NCBI GenBank assembly: GCA_022497145.1
Contig: MU385973.1
Coordinates: forward strand, 1 to 64,000
Direction of reading: 5' to 3'
From: Rostrohypoxylon terebratum
Taxonomy: Eukaryota > Ascomycota > Sordariomycetes > Xylariales > Hypoxylaceae
DNA length: 64,000 nt
Each line of letters begins with the position of its first letter. Positions within the stretch are counted from its first letter, which is position 1. The notes below the pieces were generated by a model. It saw nothing but the letters and a program-made list of their open reading frames with translations, was not told where the DNA came from and searched no databases. Position numbers and translations under genes: made by a program. Positions 22,713-34,102 of the stretch are shown here, piece after piece.

Positions 22713-23585
22713 CACGGTCTCGGTTATGATTTGTGGATGTCGTAGATGAGATATGGTAAGATAGGCCGCTGGTTGCTGTATCTAAGTCTTGGATATGTAT
22801 TTAAATGGTTTGAATGAGTGACCAGTGGTGAGGGAACTTGTAAAATGAGGGTGAATACCTAAGTAAGTAAGGAGAGGTCTGATGACAGGAATCAGTCACT
22901 ATGGCTGATGAATGAACGAATGTGGTAATTCGAGATTCATTGATCCTCTTTATGAAGAAAGGATCGCTACTACCAACCGTGTTGTTCTTGGACTATCATG
23001 TAGGAACGTAACAATTGATTGTGTTTTGGACAACAACAATAAAACAGGCCCTTTCAACTCATGCAGAACCATGTTACTATTCGATGATTGTAGCAACTCA
23101 TACTTTTGTGCAGCATACACCTTCTCTACCAGAGCACAGGGTGTATGCATTTTACTTTGACATAGTGAGGTAGTGACTCAGCTCTGGGAGATAGGGGAAA
23201 TGGTTCCTTACACACCTGGTGGATGGACACACACACACACAAGCGGACGACCAATCTTTCGACTGCTTTCACGTGCATCATGGTAAATTTCCGGCAATGA
23301 CACAGACAGTGGTGAGATGATGTGTTAGTCAAGGGGGACCACGTCACTAGTAGGTAACGATACAGCAGGAAGAGGGCGATGGATAGTGGCGCAGAAGAAC
23401 CGTAATAACCTTGGGAGTTTCATCAATATGAAAATATCTGGGTATAATTCAACACGAGTCCCGATCAAACTCCAGGACCATCTGTGAAAAGCGCTGATGC
23501 CAATGTCACTGTTCCTAACTGGTGCCCTTTTCCGAACCAAAGCAATGTATGCATCCCGTTACTCCTCGATCCAAACGCCCGCAAC
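22713..23585. other. Intergenic with short (AC)n tract
   Basis: Spacer upstream of the small orphan and downstream of the DUF604 gene. A short (AC)8-like tract lies at 23227-23242. Small frames on both strands lack coding features. Confidence 0.5.
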
Positions 23586-25205
23586 TTAGTGCTTTTGCCA
23601 TACCAGCTCGACCACCTGGTCGTATTCACCGGCGGAAGAATCGCCCATTCGTACATATAATTGTTTCAGATCTCCGTTATCTGAAAACTCAGCCGCTTTG
23701 AGTTTATAGCTCTTTTTTTGATCTGCAGAGTACGGTGCTCTGAGAGGACCGAGAGAAAAATCAAAATCCTTACTATCGGCGTGGCCCCACGTACCCTCCA
23801 TCAATTCTAGATTGACGGACTCTACCCCGTCTTTGTAAGTAGCAATGGAAAAGCCGTTTGAGAAGACCGTATCTGTACCAAAACGCCACCGCTGCAAGAA
23901 ACAGTCTCCGCAGAATTTAGCAGCTTGGGCCATCTTCTCGATTGGTTCCTTATACCAGCTCTTCCAGTGGTGGAGTGTGAGGGGTCGTAATCCCGCTTCG
24001 AAGAAGCCGCTGACGTCGGCCGTGATGTCTTGTTGATACAGACCGGGTAGGATAGTGAGCTTGGCTTTCGAGTGAGAATATACGCAGTCTCTAAGGATCG
24101 TGTCACCTTCCCTCCCGAATGCCTCATCGATGCATTTGAAAGCTTGGTTCCCTAACTTCTTCGCTAGCGGTGCTGAAAGAAATGCGCCGGCGCCGCCGAA
24201 GGCCATGAATCCAAAGCCGCGCACAGCCTGGAAATCCTCTGAGAGAGCACCGACGTAGGCATCGATGTTGTGATTCAACGTGGCGAGGCCATCCGAGAGT
24301 GGCTTCAAGTTCGGGAAGAAGGTATCGTCGTCTAGGAGGCCAAACCACTGGGTATCCGAGTTGCTGTTCTCGAGCATATTGAGTAACATGGCGAAGTGGT
24401 TTTGAGGAATGGTGAATTTGTCATTGATGGGCTTCACCAAGGTAATGTTGATTGCGGCGATGTCAAAGTCATGCTGCAATGATTTCATCTCTTTATGCGA
24501 CCTGTCCTCGGCGTCTATGACAACGGCTACGAGCTTCGCTCCGGTACCGGAAATCCAATGCGCGAAGGGGCCGATCGAGTCCTTTAAGCGATCATAGTCG
24601 GTAGCTACGCCGAAGATAAGGTGAGAGAAGTCTTCCTCAGGATAAGGCTTCGGGACCTGAAGTTTGATCGGCATAGATTCGGGGAGCTTGACATCGCCGC
24701 AGTCATACAAGTCCACTTCCACTTCGTTCCTTATGAGGGGTTCGGTAATATTTGCAACTTCGTCCCTATCGACAGCATTGGAGAAGATCGGTTGTATAAA
24801 GCGCCGGATGTACCGGACGCGTTCTGTCAGTTCCAACTCGACGCTGGAGCGGACCAAGAATTCCAAATCTTGGCGACAATGCTTGGGATTAGGCAAAGCT
24901 AAGGGGTATTCCTCTTCTTCGGATTGGTCTTCTGGATTCGTTCCACTATCGGTCTCGACTGGCGGCCTTTGTTTCGGTTTCCCATCTTGGGTGGTTGATT
25001 TGAAGGTGTCGGTAATGGAGGCCTCTGTTCCTGCATGATGGTCTGAATTTATGGCCACCGCATCTTGAATCGGGACGATCCTTGAGTCTGCTGTCGGGTA
25101 GGATGGCGGAACATGATGGTAGAGGTGTAGAGTAGTGTAAGCGACGAGGAACAGAAGCACAATGCTAGCGAGGACAAAGACGCGGGGCCCCTTCGACGGA
25201 AACAT
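23586..25205 (-). CDS. Fringe-like glycosyltransferase, DUF604 family
   Basis: A single-exon gene of 539 residues from the ATG at 25205 (the longer frame begins at a TTG). It is a type II membrane protein: short basic cytosolic tail, one helix (about 8-27, VFVLASIVLLFLVAYTT), then a Ser/Thr/acidic stem and a lumenal catalytic domain. The DxD motif appears as LLDDDTFF (about 290-297), preceded by QWFG and followed by the GGAGAFLS loop, as in GT31 fringe-like enzymes. The paired Cys in KFCGDCFLQRW and the LTLHHWKSW segment are typical of fungal DUF604 proteins. Likely Golgi, UDP-sugar dependent; the acceptor is unknown. Confidence 0.85.
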   Translation of the reverse strand: MFPSKGPRVFVLASIVLLFLVAYTTLHLYHHVPPSYPTADSRIVPIQDAVAINSDHHAGTEASITDTFKSTTQDGKPKQRPPVETDSGTNPEDQSEEEEYPLALPNPKHCRQDLEFLVRSSVELELTERVRYIRRFIQPIFSNAVDRDEVANITEPLIRNEVEVDLYDCGDVKLPESMPIKLQVPKPYPEEDFSHLIFGVATDYDRLKDSIGPFAHWISGTGAKLVAVVIDAEDRSHKEMKSLQHDFDIAAINITLVKPINDKFTIPQNHFAMLLNMLENSNSDTQWFGLLDDDTFFPNLKPLSDGLATLNHNIDAYVGALSEDFQAVRGFGFMAFGGAGAFLSAPLAKKLGNQAFKCIDEAFGREGDTILRDCVYSHSKAKLTILPGLYQQDITADVSGFFEAGLRPLTLHHWKSWYKEPIEKMAQAAKFCGDCFLQRWRFGTDTVFSNGFSIATYKDGVESVNLELMEGTWGHADSKDFDFSLGPLRAPYSADQKKSYKLKAAEFSDNGDLKQLYVRMGDSSAGEYDQVVELVWQKH

Positions 25206-28200
25206 GGGGAAGCCCTTCAATTTGATCTTTTTACCGTAAGGACAGCATAGCTAGGCGAATGGCAAGAGTCGGAGCTATCGTTTGGAGAAATAACCAAGAG
25301 TGCCTATTAGGTAGAGGTAAGGTAGGGAGAAGATGTATGTGAAGATCAAAACCAAAGTCAAAACCAAAGGCGAGATGAGATGAGATGAGATGAGATCGCA
25401 CAAGAAGAGCGACACGAAGAGGGGAAGGGAAATATGTGTGTATGACAAACCAAGGAGAACGAGGTGCAAGGAATCCTAGTAGGTACCTAAGTGTTAGGGT
25501 AATTGCTACTAGTATGTAGGAGGTATTGGAAGTAAGTAGGTACTAGGTAGGTATGTTCTGTAGAACTTATGGAGGATGTTTTAGATTTTGAATTTTAGAT
25601 CTCCTTTGAAATGCGGGAAAAATGTTGAGTCAAAAATAAACACGAAACAAAAGACAAGGGGAATTAGAAGGTCCAAAAAGATCAAACGAAACGACGATCT
25701 TAGGTAGGATAACTACTAGTACTACCTGTAGGTGTTATATTCATAATTCCTTCCTTTGGATAATATTAGGGATCTCTCTCTCTCTCTCTCTTCCCTTCTA
25801 CACATAAACCTGAACTACATAATAGCGCCACTAGCTACTTCGTAAGTGGGTACAATACAAAATACATCAAGGGGTCCACGACTCCACGAAGCATGTGGAT
25901 GTGGGGACTTCTGATTGCGTGTGCACATGTGTATGTAGTGTGTACATATTTACATACATACACACACCACATAGTACATACAACCAAGCAGCCAAGTACC
26001 CGATTCCTAGTAGGGACATGGGATGGGCATGTGCAATTGAATGCCAGATGTTGTCCTAGTCATCAGAAACATCCATATACGTACATGTAGTAGTACTATA
26101 TTGGATGTTATCCGTGATACTAACATTATCTTTCAAATCCGGTGGCTGCGTTGTTGGACAATCTTCAACGAGAAGAAAAAGGATGACGTACTTTTCTATC
26201 CTCTGCCGCATGGTACTACGTAGTACATCCGAAAACGGCAGGGATCTCCTTTATGGTTCGCGGGTCCGACCCGCACTCGACCCGCACTCGACCCGTATTT
26301 TGAACCGCCTAGCGCCCGATGCATCCAATAGACGTCCGAAAAAGACGCCCCATGCGTCCCGGCGCTATGCATAAGATAATAGTGCAGTGGTGATACATAG
26401 GTACAATACCTACTACGAGTCTACGACTACCAGGTAGGTATCAGAGTATCTTAAGCCGTCCGACCCGATTCATCATTTGGACTAATCTGACCAATCTGCC
26501 TCCTTTATTCTTAGTTGCGGCTGTGGCCGATCCCTGCCGCGAATGTCTGAGTTCGACCGGTGGGCGTATGTACTAGTAGTAATAATATAGTACTACACAT
26601 TCTTACTGCTTGGTATGGATATGTACCTGATGAATCCCCAAACGACGTTACCTACCTAGGTAGGAATGGGAATTCAGCTGCAGTGCTTCAACTTCCAAGC
26701 TGGTTTTGATCTTTTATCCGACGCCTATAATCTATATAGGTACAATAGGTCCCTTAGGTACCCTGTCAATTTGGATTGATCGACAGAGCCACAATCATCA
26801 CAATCATCACAATCACTGGGCGACAAGAATGTTCTAAAGATGGCAGTTGTTCCTTTGGTGACTGGTCGTGTAGGCATGTATGTATGTACATAATAGTAAT
26901 ATGTCATAATAGGTAATAGTATATGTACAGCATAGGGTGGACAATAATTACGCCAATTAAAGAGGCGCTTGCCAAAGGGAGCGTTGGACGGATGTACGAA
27001 TCGCTCTTTTAGGACGCGTCATCTAAACTTGTAATCCATCCGCGAGGCTAGTCAAGGATAAGGTGGAATTCTTTAAACGTTTACGCTATTAATACCTACA
27101 TACCTACATTATGTGCTTAGGTATGCATCTGATAACATCGTGTAATATGTTGACAAACCGTCGATGTGCTAAACATAATAATAGTCCCTTGAGGTAAAAT
27201 GACGGCGTAATTAGACACGAATTGTCGGATGCCCAATACATATCGCATACGCATCGCATACGCATCGCACACGGACCGCGTGGTAGTAGATGGTTATATG
27301 CTCATCATGCCGCGGAACGGCAGAATTCGACGATCAACAAAGTAAAACCATGGATTCATAGGCCCTCAGTAAAATCTGTTAAGATTTAAGAACCTTACCG
27401 TTCTACTGCGACCACTACAAAGGGGCACCGCCTACCTAATTGCGTCCCTCGTGATTTTAGAAACCAGGTACTGTTTTCTTAATAGAAAGGGATAGCACAG
27501 TATACAGTACCATATATACACATAATATATTGGGAAAGAAAACAGCTCGCGCGCTAGTGTCGCCAATATTGATGCTTTCTGTAGTGTTAAGTGCTGTTTT
27601 GGTGCCAAATTTCTAGAGGTGAGAAGGCTGCACTTCTGTGGACGGTAGTGTATCCAAAGCCCGGATTACCGGCATACAGCCAAGAGAAAACGTATCAACG
27701 TCTCTGACAATAACCTGACAATAGAGGTATTCTTCACGTACTTATTCCAGACATCTTGCGCCAAATCTTCCACATCCCAAGACCCAAGTATTGTGCATTT
27801 CTTGGCATCGCATTTTTCTGGCTTTTCGCATCCGAGGGGCGGCTAAGACGGCTCATTCAACCACTGGTATGAACATGAGATCGTCATTTCTCTGTCCAAG
27901 AGCCCAGCGGATTGTGACGATGCAAAATGATGCCGATATGGCTTCATCCATATGGCATAGGTATAATCGCACGCTTCCTGCATTACTGGAATTTTACGTG
28001 TTCCTCGCTCACATATACCCCTTCACACCTGCGTTCCGCTGCGATGCTTATAATATAGGTGGTATGTCACTCGAGGCTGTGTGTAATAGCGCTCGCCATT
28101 TGCGGATATCACGTCACTATGAATTTGATGCTTTACTACTTCGTACGCAGTAGGTACTAGGTAGTGCCCATAGTGTGCAAGTGGCCTCGTTTGATCGAGT

Positions 28201-29034
28201 GGTTGTCTACCAACCCCCTTCGAGTGTCAGTCTTAAGCTGCCCAAACCCGGCTGGGTAGGTGTCTGTTACTACTATTACTAGATCAGCACCGTCACAAAA
28301 GCCCTAACCCAAATTTCTACCTTTCTTGGTAACCTTATTCCCAGCCAATAGCACCGCGATCCACTTACCTAACCAGGCAATCCTCGGACAAGTGGCTTCC
28401 ATAGATGTGTTGTACGTACCTAGTAATATACATACTTCGTACCTATGCGTTTGATTGTAGTATTGGTAATCGGACGCCGTTGAGATGCTTTTTTTTCTTT
28501 TGGATGCAAGACTTCCCTCCTCCTCGTCTAGGTACGTAGACAGTCTCAGACACCTTATTCCAACCTGTCTACTTGTCGATGAGTAAACGATTCAAGTCTT
28601 AAATACCCATATATACCTACCTAGGTATTAAGCCTCAGAGTGGTCAACACTATGGTACTAACATTTCTCTACTATGTGGGATCAAATGACGGGGGTATGA
28701 ATTTTGGGCGTTATTCTATCTGCAGAAGGATTCGTATTAACAATACCGCCTCTCCTTAACTCCTAAACCCCCCACCCTTGTGTATAGGTAGCCTCCTAGG
28801 CGCCTAAACAGGACGCCCTTGCTTGCTACCCTGGGTTCTATTTCGAAGGTTCGTGAATGATGAGAGAATCGGTAAGAATTGGTCGAAGAAATTTAATTAC
28901 GTTGGTATCTCAATAAAACCACCAAATGAAAAACTGTTTCGAGTATCGTGTGATACATGTGTTAGACCTGCTAGGATCTATGGAACATCCGTCCAGTGAT
29001 GCCGAAACCATTTTGGATAGCTGCATTACGGAAA
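25206..29034. other. Gene-poor region of 3.8 kb
   Basis: No gene is supported. It includes (GAGAT)n at 25372-25396, (CT)9 at 25773-25790, the perfect palindrome GTACTACGTAGTAC at 26213-26226, repeated GACCCGCACTC at 26269-26293, CGCATACGCAT repeats near 27245-27270 and many CCTAGG/GGTAGGTA words. A 120-residue plus-strand frame at 27791-28153 has no recognisable features and is not called. Confidence 0.55.
25372..25396. repeat. (GAGAT)n pentanucleotide tract
   Basis: Five tandem GAGAT units upstream of the DUF604 start. Simple sequence repeat in its probable promoter. Confidence 0.85.
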
Positions 29035-31799
29035 TTAGCGTGAAAAGGCCGACATGCTTCGAATCTCGGCGTCTTCTTCTTCTTCTTCGGAAAGGTTGTG
29101 CCCCGGTAGTCGAACGGCTCGATCCAGCGCAACGGGTAAGCCCCTGTGTCGGCCCCGCAGCATCACTAGTATCATGACTATTTTACTTCCGGTGTAAAAG
29201 CCTCCGCTGAGACTATAGCTTTGATCGGGCAAACCGATACTAATACCGATCTGATGCAAAAATCCGGGTTAGTATTTCTCAGACTTGTTCTCGGGATAGG
29301 TATACCGAGCATTTTCTCCATCTCAGCGGGGAATGTAGATATGAGCATGGTTCACTCACTGTCGTAATGTTAGCCGCTTTTCAATAAGATACAGATCATC
29401 CAATAATGCACATACCTGTTGTATAACCTGCTACAATCTCGAAAAGAAACGTCCAAACGTTAAACGTCAAAGGGTCGGCGAGCGAATGTTTGGTTTCGAT
29501 AACCGCAATGAGGAAAAGCATCAGAGCAATCCACCACACGTCGTGGCTGAGCTGACCGCGCACCTGTTGCGAGACAAGACTCGGGGGACCCGTTGTGGGT
29601 GGGTGATTGTGGAGAGAGTGGACCGAGGTTCGTGCGAAGTCGACTGTTTGAGCTCGACGGATCCCCATCTTAGGAGGCGCCGATGCTGGGGGCGGTGTGG
29701 TGGTATTGACGCCTACGCCTTGGAAGGCCGACATACGATGTTGAATTTGGCGGCCTACAAATGCTGTACTGCGGCGGCCCACTACATAGAGCTTCTTGAT
29801 AGATGCGGTAGACGGCGCCCGCGAGGCCGAGTCCCAGTTCTTGTTGGTCGTAGGTAGTGGGATTTCTTCCCGGTCTTGGAGACCAACATCATTGGCATCG
29901 ACGAGACTAATGCTTGCTGAGTGAAGCTGTTCCTCCGACGCATGATCGCCCTCGTATATCCCCAAGGATCTCTCCTCGTAGACGTTGGAGTTCCGGATAG
30001 TGATAATATGAGGGTAAGCGGCCGTGCTGGTGTATTAAATGTCAGCTAATCCTGGCGTTTGCACCTATAACTTTGGAGAGTATCTAGTTTGCAATTGACA
30101 ACTGTGCTATGAAGCTGGTTACTCACTGTGGGGATGTTAGCCATTGCATCATGAAATCATTAGCACCGTTCGAGGGGCAGAGACATACCTAGTACACGAC
30201 CAACCAAAGCACCTGAATGTCAAAATAGACAGCCGATGGTGACACTATGGCATAACCCCCGGAAGGAATAGCTGTTGAAAGAGGAATAGTCAGTTACAAG
30301 TCCTTTTCGACCGATGAGAGGCTGATAGTAAAAGGGTTCTCACAGAATCCTTGGAAGAGAGCGTCAAAAATTCGTTGGCCTAGGGGAATAGCTTCCAAGG
30401 TCGGATTCCCAATGCTGAGAATCAGGATCAATACCCAGTCCACTATTACGAAACCCCCGAACGTGAGTCCGAATACCCAAGTGTCCTTAGCAGGGAATAG
30501 ATTGGTATATACACGTCGAGGAAACTTTAAGATGAAGTCGAACCCCTCTTTCCAAACACCGTACTCTTTTCCCTTAGTAAAAAGATTTAGCAAGGTCGAC
30601 ATGGACCATATTATAAAGCGCATAAAAACGGGAAAAGCCGCCGGACCTGCCAGTGACAGTAGTGTGACGATAGTTAGTAGGAAATAAGAGTCTTGAAAGG
30701 GTATAAATCCAGCATCCAATAACGTGAAGCCGGCGTTATTGTATGCAGAGATGGCGAGAAAGATACCTGCCCACCACGGATTCTGTGCATTGACGGCGGC
30801 TACATCATTCTTGTAGACATACATCCAAGCGCCGAGGGCGATGGCACCAAAAAACTGGCAGAGCAAAAAGTAGGCAATGACAAACCAGGAGAGGAATTTG
30901 AGGGCTCGATACTCGACACCGCCTAGGTACTCTCTTTCCTCTTCGGACAAATTGAAAAACTGGCCATTCCTTCCGATATTGCGCTTTTGTTCCTTGAGGA
31001 AGGTTTGCACGTTGAACCCATCAGAAATCGTCCTTCTAGATTCCGACATTTGAGATCTTCTTCTGGTCGCTCCGGCTTGGTGGGATTGAGTTTGGTAAAT
31101 CGAATGACCTGTTGCTTCCGCAGGCGGTCCTTCGAGTGGCCTATCCTCATGAACAGGCTCGAGGAAGCCGATGTGATGCTGTGAGCTTCTCACACCTGCT
31201 GCTTGAACTTCGGAAACAGACACCTCGTCGGAACGCTTCTGCGAGTGTAAAGCGGAGGCATTCGCCTGGCTCAAGGGCCGAGGCTTACTCTGGGCCCGTC
31301 CTCTTCCGAAGGACGACATGACTTGCAATCCGAACATAGTACCCGTCATACCCACCATAGCGCCGGTGCCGGACATCTTCTTCTTCCTCTTCTCCCGTTC
31401 CATCTCTACGATATCCTCGAAACGCTTCTCGAAGATGTGTTGCCGGTATGCTATAGTAGCGTAGGATACCAAGACCTGACTTCCGATCATCATCAACACA
31501 CACAACAAGACCTGTTGGAAAGTGGTCAGCTGGCTGAGGTTGACGGTATTGAGGCCTGTGGCGGTAAGAGCTGAGACAACCATGAACATGCTGTCCCACC
31601 AACCGACACTGTAGGCTGGGACCGAGGAGCCCCAAAAAATGAGCGTGGCGATGATAGAGGTGATGATGAAGTATGCATAATGAAGTGTGATGTAGTTGAC
31701 GGGCGGGAGATAGGGTCTGATGGCGCGCCCAATGGTAGCCAAGATGTCGTATGTTCTAGGATGCTTCTCCGATAAATCGTTCCATCGCGGAATCCCCAT
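29035..31799 (-). CDS. trk1: TRK-family potassium transporter
   Basis: High-affinity plasma-membrane K+ uptake protein. Exons 30344-31799, 30190-30271, 29417-30026 and 29035-29250 give 787 residues. Four pore loops are visible: SALTATGLNTVN (about 76-87), SAYNNAGFTLLDAG (351-364), SIPSGGYAIV (486-495) and TTIGISIG (715-722), each with its filter Gly. A basic disordered loop (130-300) separates the first two units. The conserved IRNSNVYEERSLGIYE and MLRGRHRGLPVALDRA follow the third and fourth units. Introns 2 and 3 are twin introns (separate entries); only two-step removal gives VLWLVVYYTAAYP and FEIVAGYTTIGISIG, which match the family. Intron 1 (30272-30343) is ordinary. Confidence 0.92.
29251..29416 (-). 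other. Spliceosomal twin intron B, [D1,2] type, in trk1
   Basis: The exon ends in ACA ACA at 29417. G29416 is the outer first base. The inner intron is 29359-29415 (57 nt, GTATGT donor, GGCTAACAT branch, ACGACAG acceptor). Its removal creates the donor GTGAGTGA. The outer intron ends at GCATCAG (29251), with branch TACTAAC. A single splice from the inner donor to the outer acceptor shifts phase and runs into TAG within four codons; two-step removal restores the fourth selectivity loop GYTTIGISIG. Confidence 0.87.
30027..30189 (-). other. Spliceosomal twin intron A, [D1,2] type, in trk1
   Basis: The exon ends with TAC TA at 30190. The next base, G30189, is the first base of an outer intron. 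A complete inner intron (30126-30188, 63 nt, GTATGT donor, GGCTAACAT branch, CCCACAG acceptor) follows. Removing it joins G to TGAGTAAC and creates the donor GTGAGTAA. The outer intron then ends at the CACCAG acceptor (30027), with branch GCTGACAT. A single splice using the inner donor would leave an in-frame TAG; two-step excision gives TAC-ACG and the conserved VVYYTAAYP. Confidence 0.85.
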
Positions 31800-34102
31800 G
31801 GTAGGGTGTACTTGAAGTTAAGAGAGACGCTAAGTTTTCGGTCCCGCCGCGACAACTTGTAAGAATTTCGAAATGATTGGAGTACCTATAAGGATTGTGA
31901 GGAGGGAATGGGAAATTCAATGATTGTTAATTGTCAATTTGACACAAAAAGAAACTGTTTTTTTTTTCCGTCTTTTTTTTCTTTTTTTTTGACAAATTTC
32001 TAATAATTTTTTCCCTGTTCATCCAAGATTTTATTTTATGTAGGTTGCCTCTCGCAGATTGACAACCCGTTTGTGCCGTTCTTGAAGCGGTATCCTACAG
32101 ACGGCTCCACCGAGCCGAAAGAGATGAATTGATTAATGCTAGACATTGGTGGATGCCAGCCCTGCCAGGTCTGACAGGATTAATTGCTTTATCAGAATTG
32201 CGAGATCTTCGTAGTAATTAGTAGGCTATCTCCCTAATTGGTAACTTACCAGGTAGCGAGTTTCAAGGTTCCCAGTTTGCGGGTACCATTAAGGAGATAA
32301 CACGTACAGCAGTACAGTAGTACAGGCATACAGGAAGACAAAACAGGAAAGAGGCCAATCAAATAACAGCAGTTTTAAGAACTTCGTTTACCTCCAGCTA
32401 CATACCTAGTATTAGGTAGGTACCTAGTATGCTTTTCCGGGTACAATGGATATATATTGTACTACTTACATCAGGTATGTACTACTATATATGCAGTACT
32501 GTATATGCTGTATTGTACTAAGTACCTAATGATCCCAGTTACATGTGCTCGACATGCATACATACCTAGGTACCTAAGCACTCATAATATACCTAGGTCG
32601 CATATTGAAGCCATCTCATCGGTTCAAAAGAGTTGATATAGTATCTCTCCATAGCCCTATAACCACGATAACGACGTGGGTAAAGATGAATAAATGGTAC
32701 GAAGATGAAATCGGAAGCTTGATTCATGTTAAGCTTCCATCAAGCTTCTACCCGTGGTGGGCCAATGGAGGGTAGGTAATACCTAATAATTGTTCTACTA
32801 ATACGTAATAGGCCGTTTAATGTCACCTAACCCACACATAGGCAGGAATCGAGCTGGGTTCCTTCTAGGGTTCCACTTACCTAAGTCCTAGGTACGTACC
32901 TGCTACATAGGTAAATATAGGAAGTGTATGGTGATGACGTAATCAGCCAAATAAGTCCTAAGAAATACAACATCTTTTATCCCTATTCTACAGAAGCTAC
33001 CCGCCGATTGATTAATACCGGGAACTTCTCACTGGCAAACTAGCTAAAGTCAATTGATGCTATTTAACAGGGGAGCACACATATGTAGGCAGCTGGACAG
33101 ATTCAAGGTTTGAGACTAAATGAGAAAAAAGTTCTATATATAAATCCCTCGATGAACAATCCATCTGAAAACCTCACATGTGCACTTCCCATCCTCACAT
33201 ACCCAGTAGCTTCGTCAATGAAAAAGTATTAGGTAGGCACGTGGTATGGACCGATAATTAGGTACTACTACTGGATGGAAACTACGTCAAAAGAAAGTGC
33301 GATTACTAGCACTAAAAAAAAACTAATAAACTCGATTCAAAGAAGCCCAGGGATGAACTTTCGATTTTTTCAATTTTTCACCTTTTAAACTTCACCCTCA
33401 AACGACATACACCACATACTGGAGCTCTCGCTACTCATCAGGTGTGGTGTATCGTTCGTCTTGTGCCCCTTAGTCGACTACCATCCATACCCGACGAGTG
33501 CTAGATAATCAACACAACTTTTGAAGCTAGTCGATATCGGGATCCCCAGATCATCCCCAGATCCTACCCGAGCTGCCCGAGGTTCGGAAGAAGCATTTGG
33601 AAATACCTAGTATCTCTCCATACCCTTGGGCCTTTTGCCATCATGGATGTACCAAACCAGGAAACCAGAAAACCAACAGACTGGGCGTATGTCACTCTGA
33701 CACATGCCCATATTCCGGGGTCGAGACTGGGGAAGTGGATAAAGTGGATAACAAGTTTTCCTAATAAGCGAAGGCTCAAAAGGGTCTGAACCATGTTCTT
33801 AATGAGGAGTATCGCGCTTCTCTACCCCACGTTCTTTTCCGGCAGATTACCCCCATCCAATGGTATCATAATAGACAAATGCCGAATTTGACGACCCGAG
33901 AGGTGCGATGACTAGGTAGCTGTCTATTTGGTCGACGGGTGATAACAATGCCTCCCCTCCTCAGACGAGCCTCACGCTTGGAGTCGATACAACCAATATA
34001 ACTGTCAAACCCCCTCATGACACCTCCAAAGTTCTCTCTAAGTCCGAGAGTCTAAGTAAGCATCATCAGACAGGTTCTTGTTCTCCATCAAGGATCGCTA
34101 GC
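31800..34102. other. Intergenic, trk1 promoter side and P450 upstream
   Basis: The 5' flank of trk1 has T-rich runs at 31955-31990. The rest holds dense CCTAGG/GGTAGGTA words (32400-32600, 32765-32910). No frame with coding features was found. Confidence 0.55.

Noticed and set aside
22912..23160. 82-codon plus-strand frame
   Set aside because: It has an antisense partner of similar length, no motif and no plausible splice extension.
25206..25220. Upstream TTG start of the DUF604 gene
   Set aside because: A fungal nuclear gene should start at ATG; the ATG at 25205 is five codons downstream and keeps the whole signal anchor.
27791..28153. 120-codon plus-strand frame in the gene-poor block
   Set aside because: It has no recognisable domain, mixed composition and no flanking exon candidates. 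Its length is not decisive in 3.8 kb of noncoding DNA.
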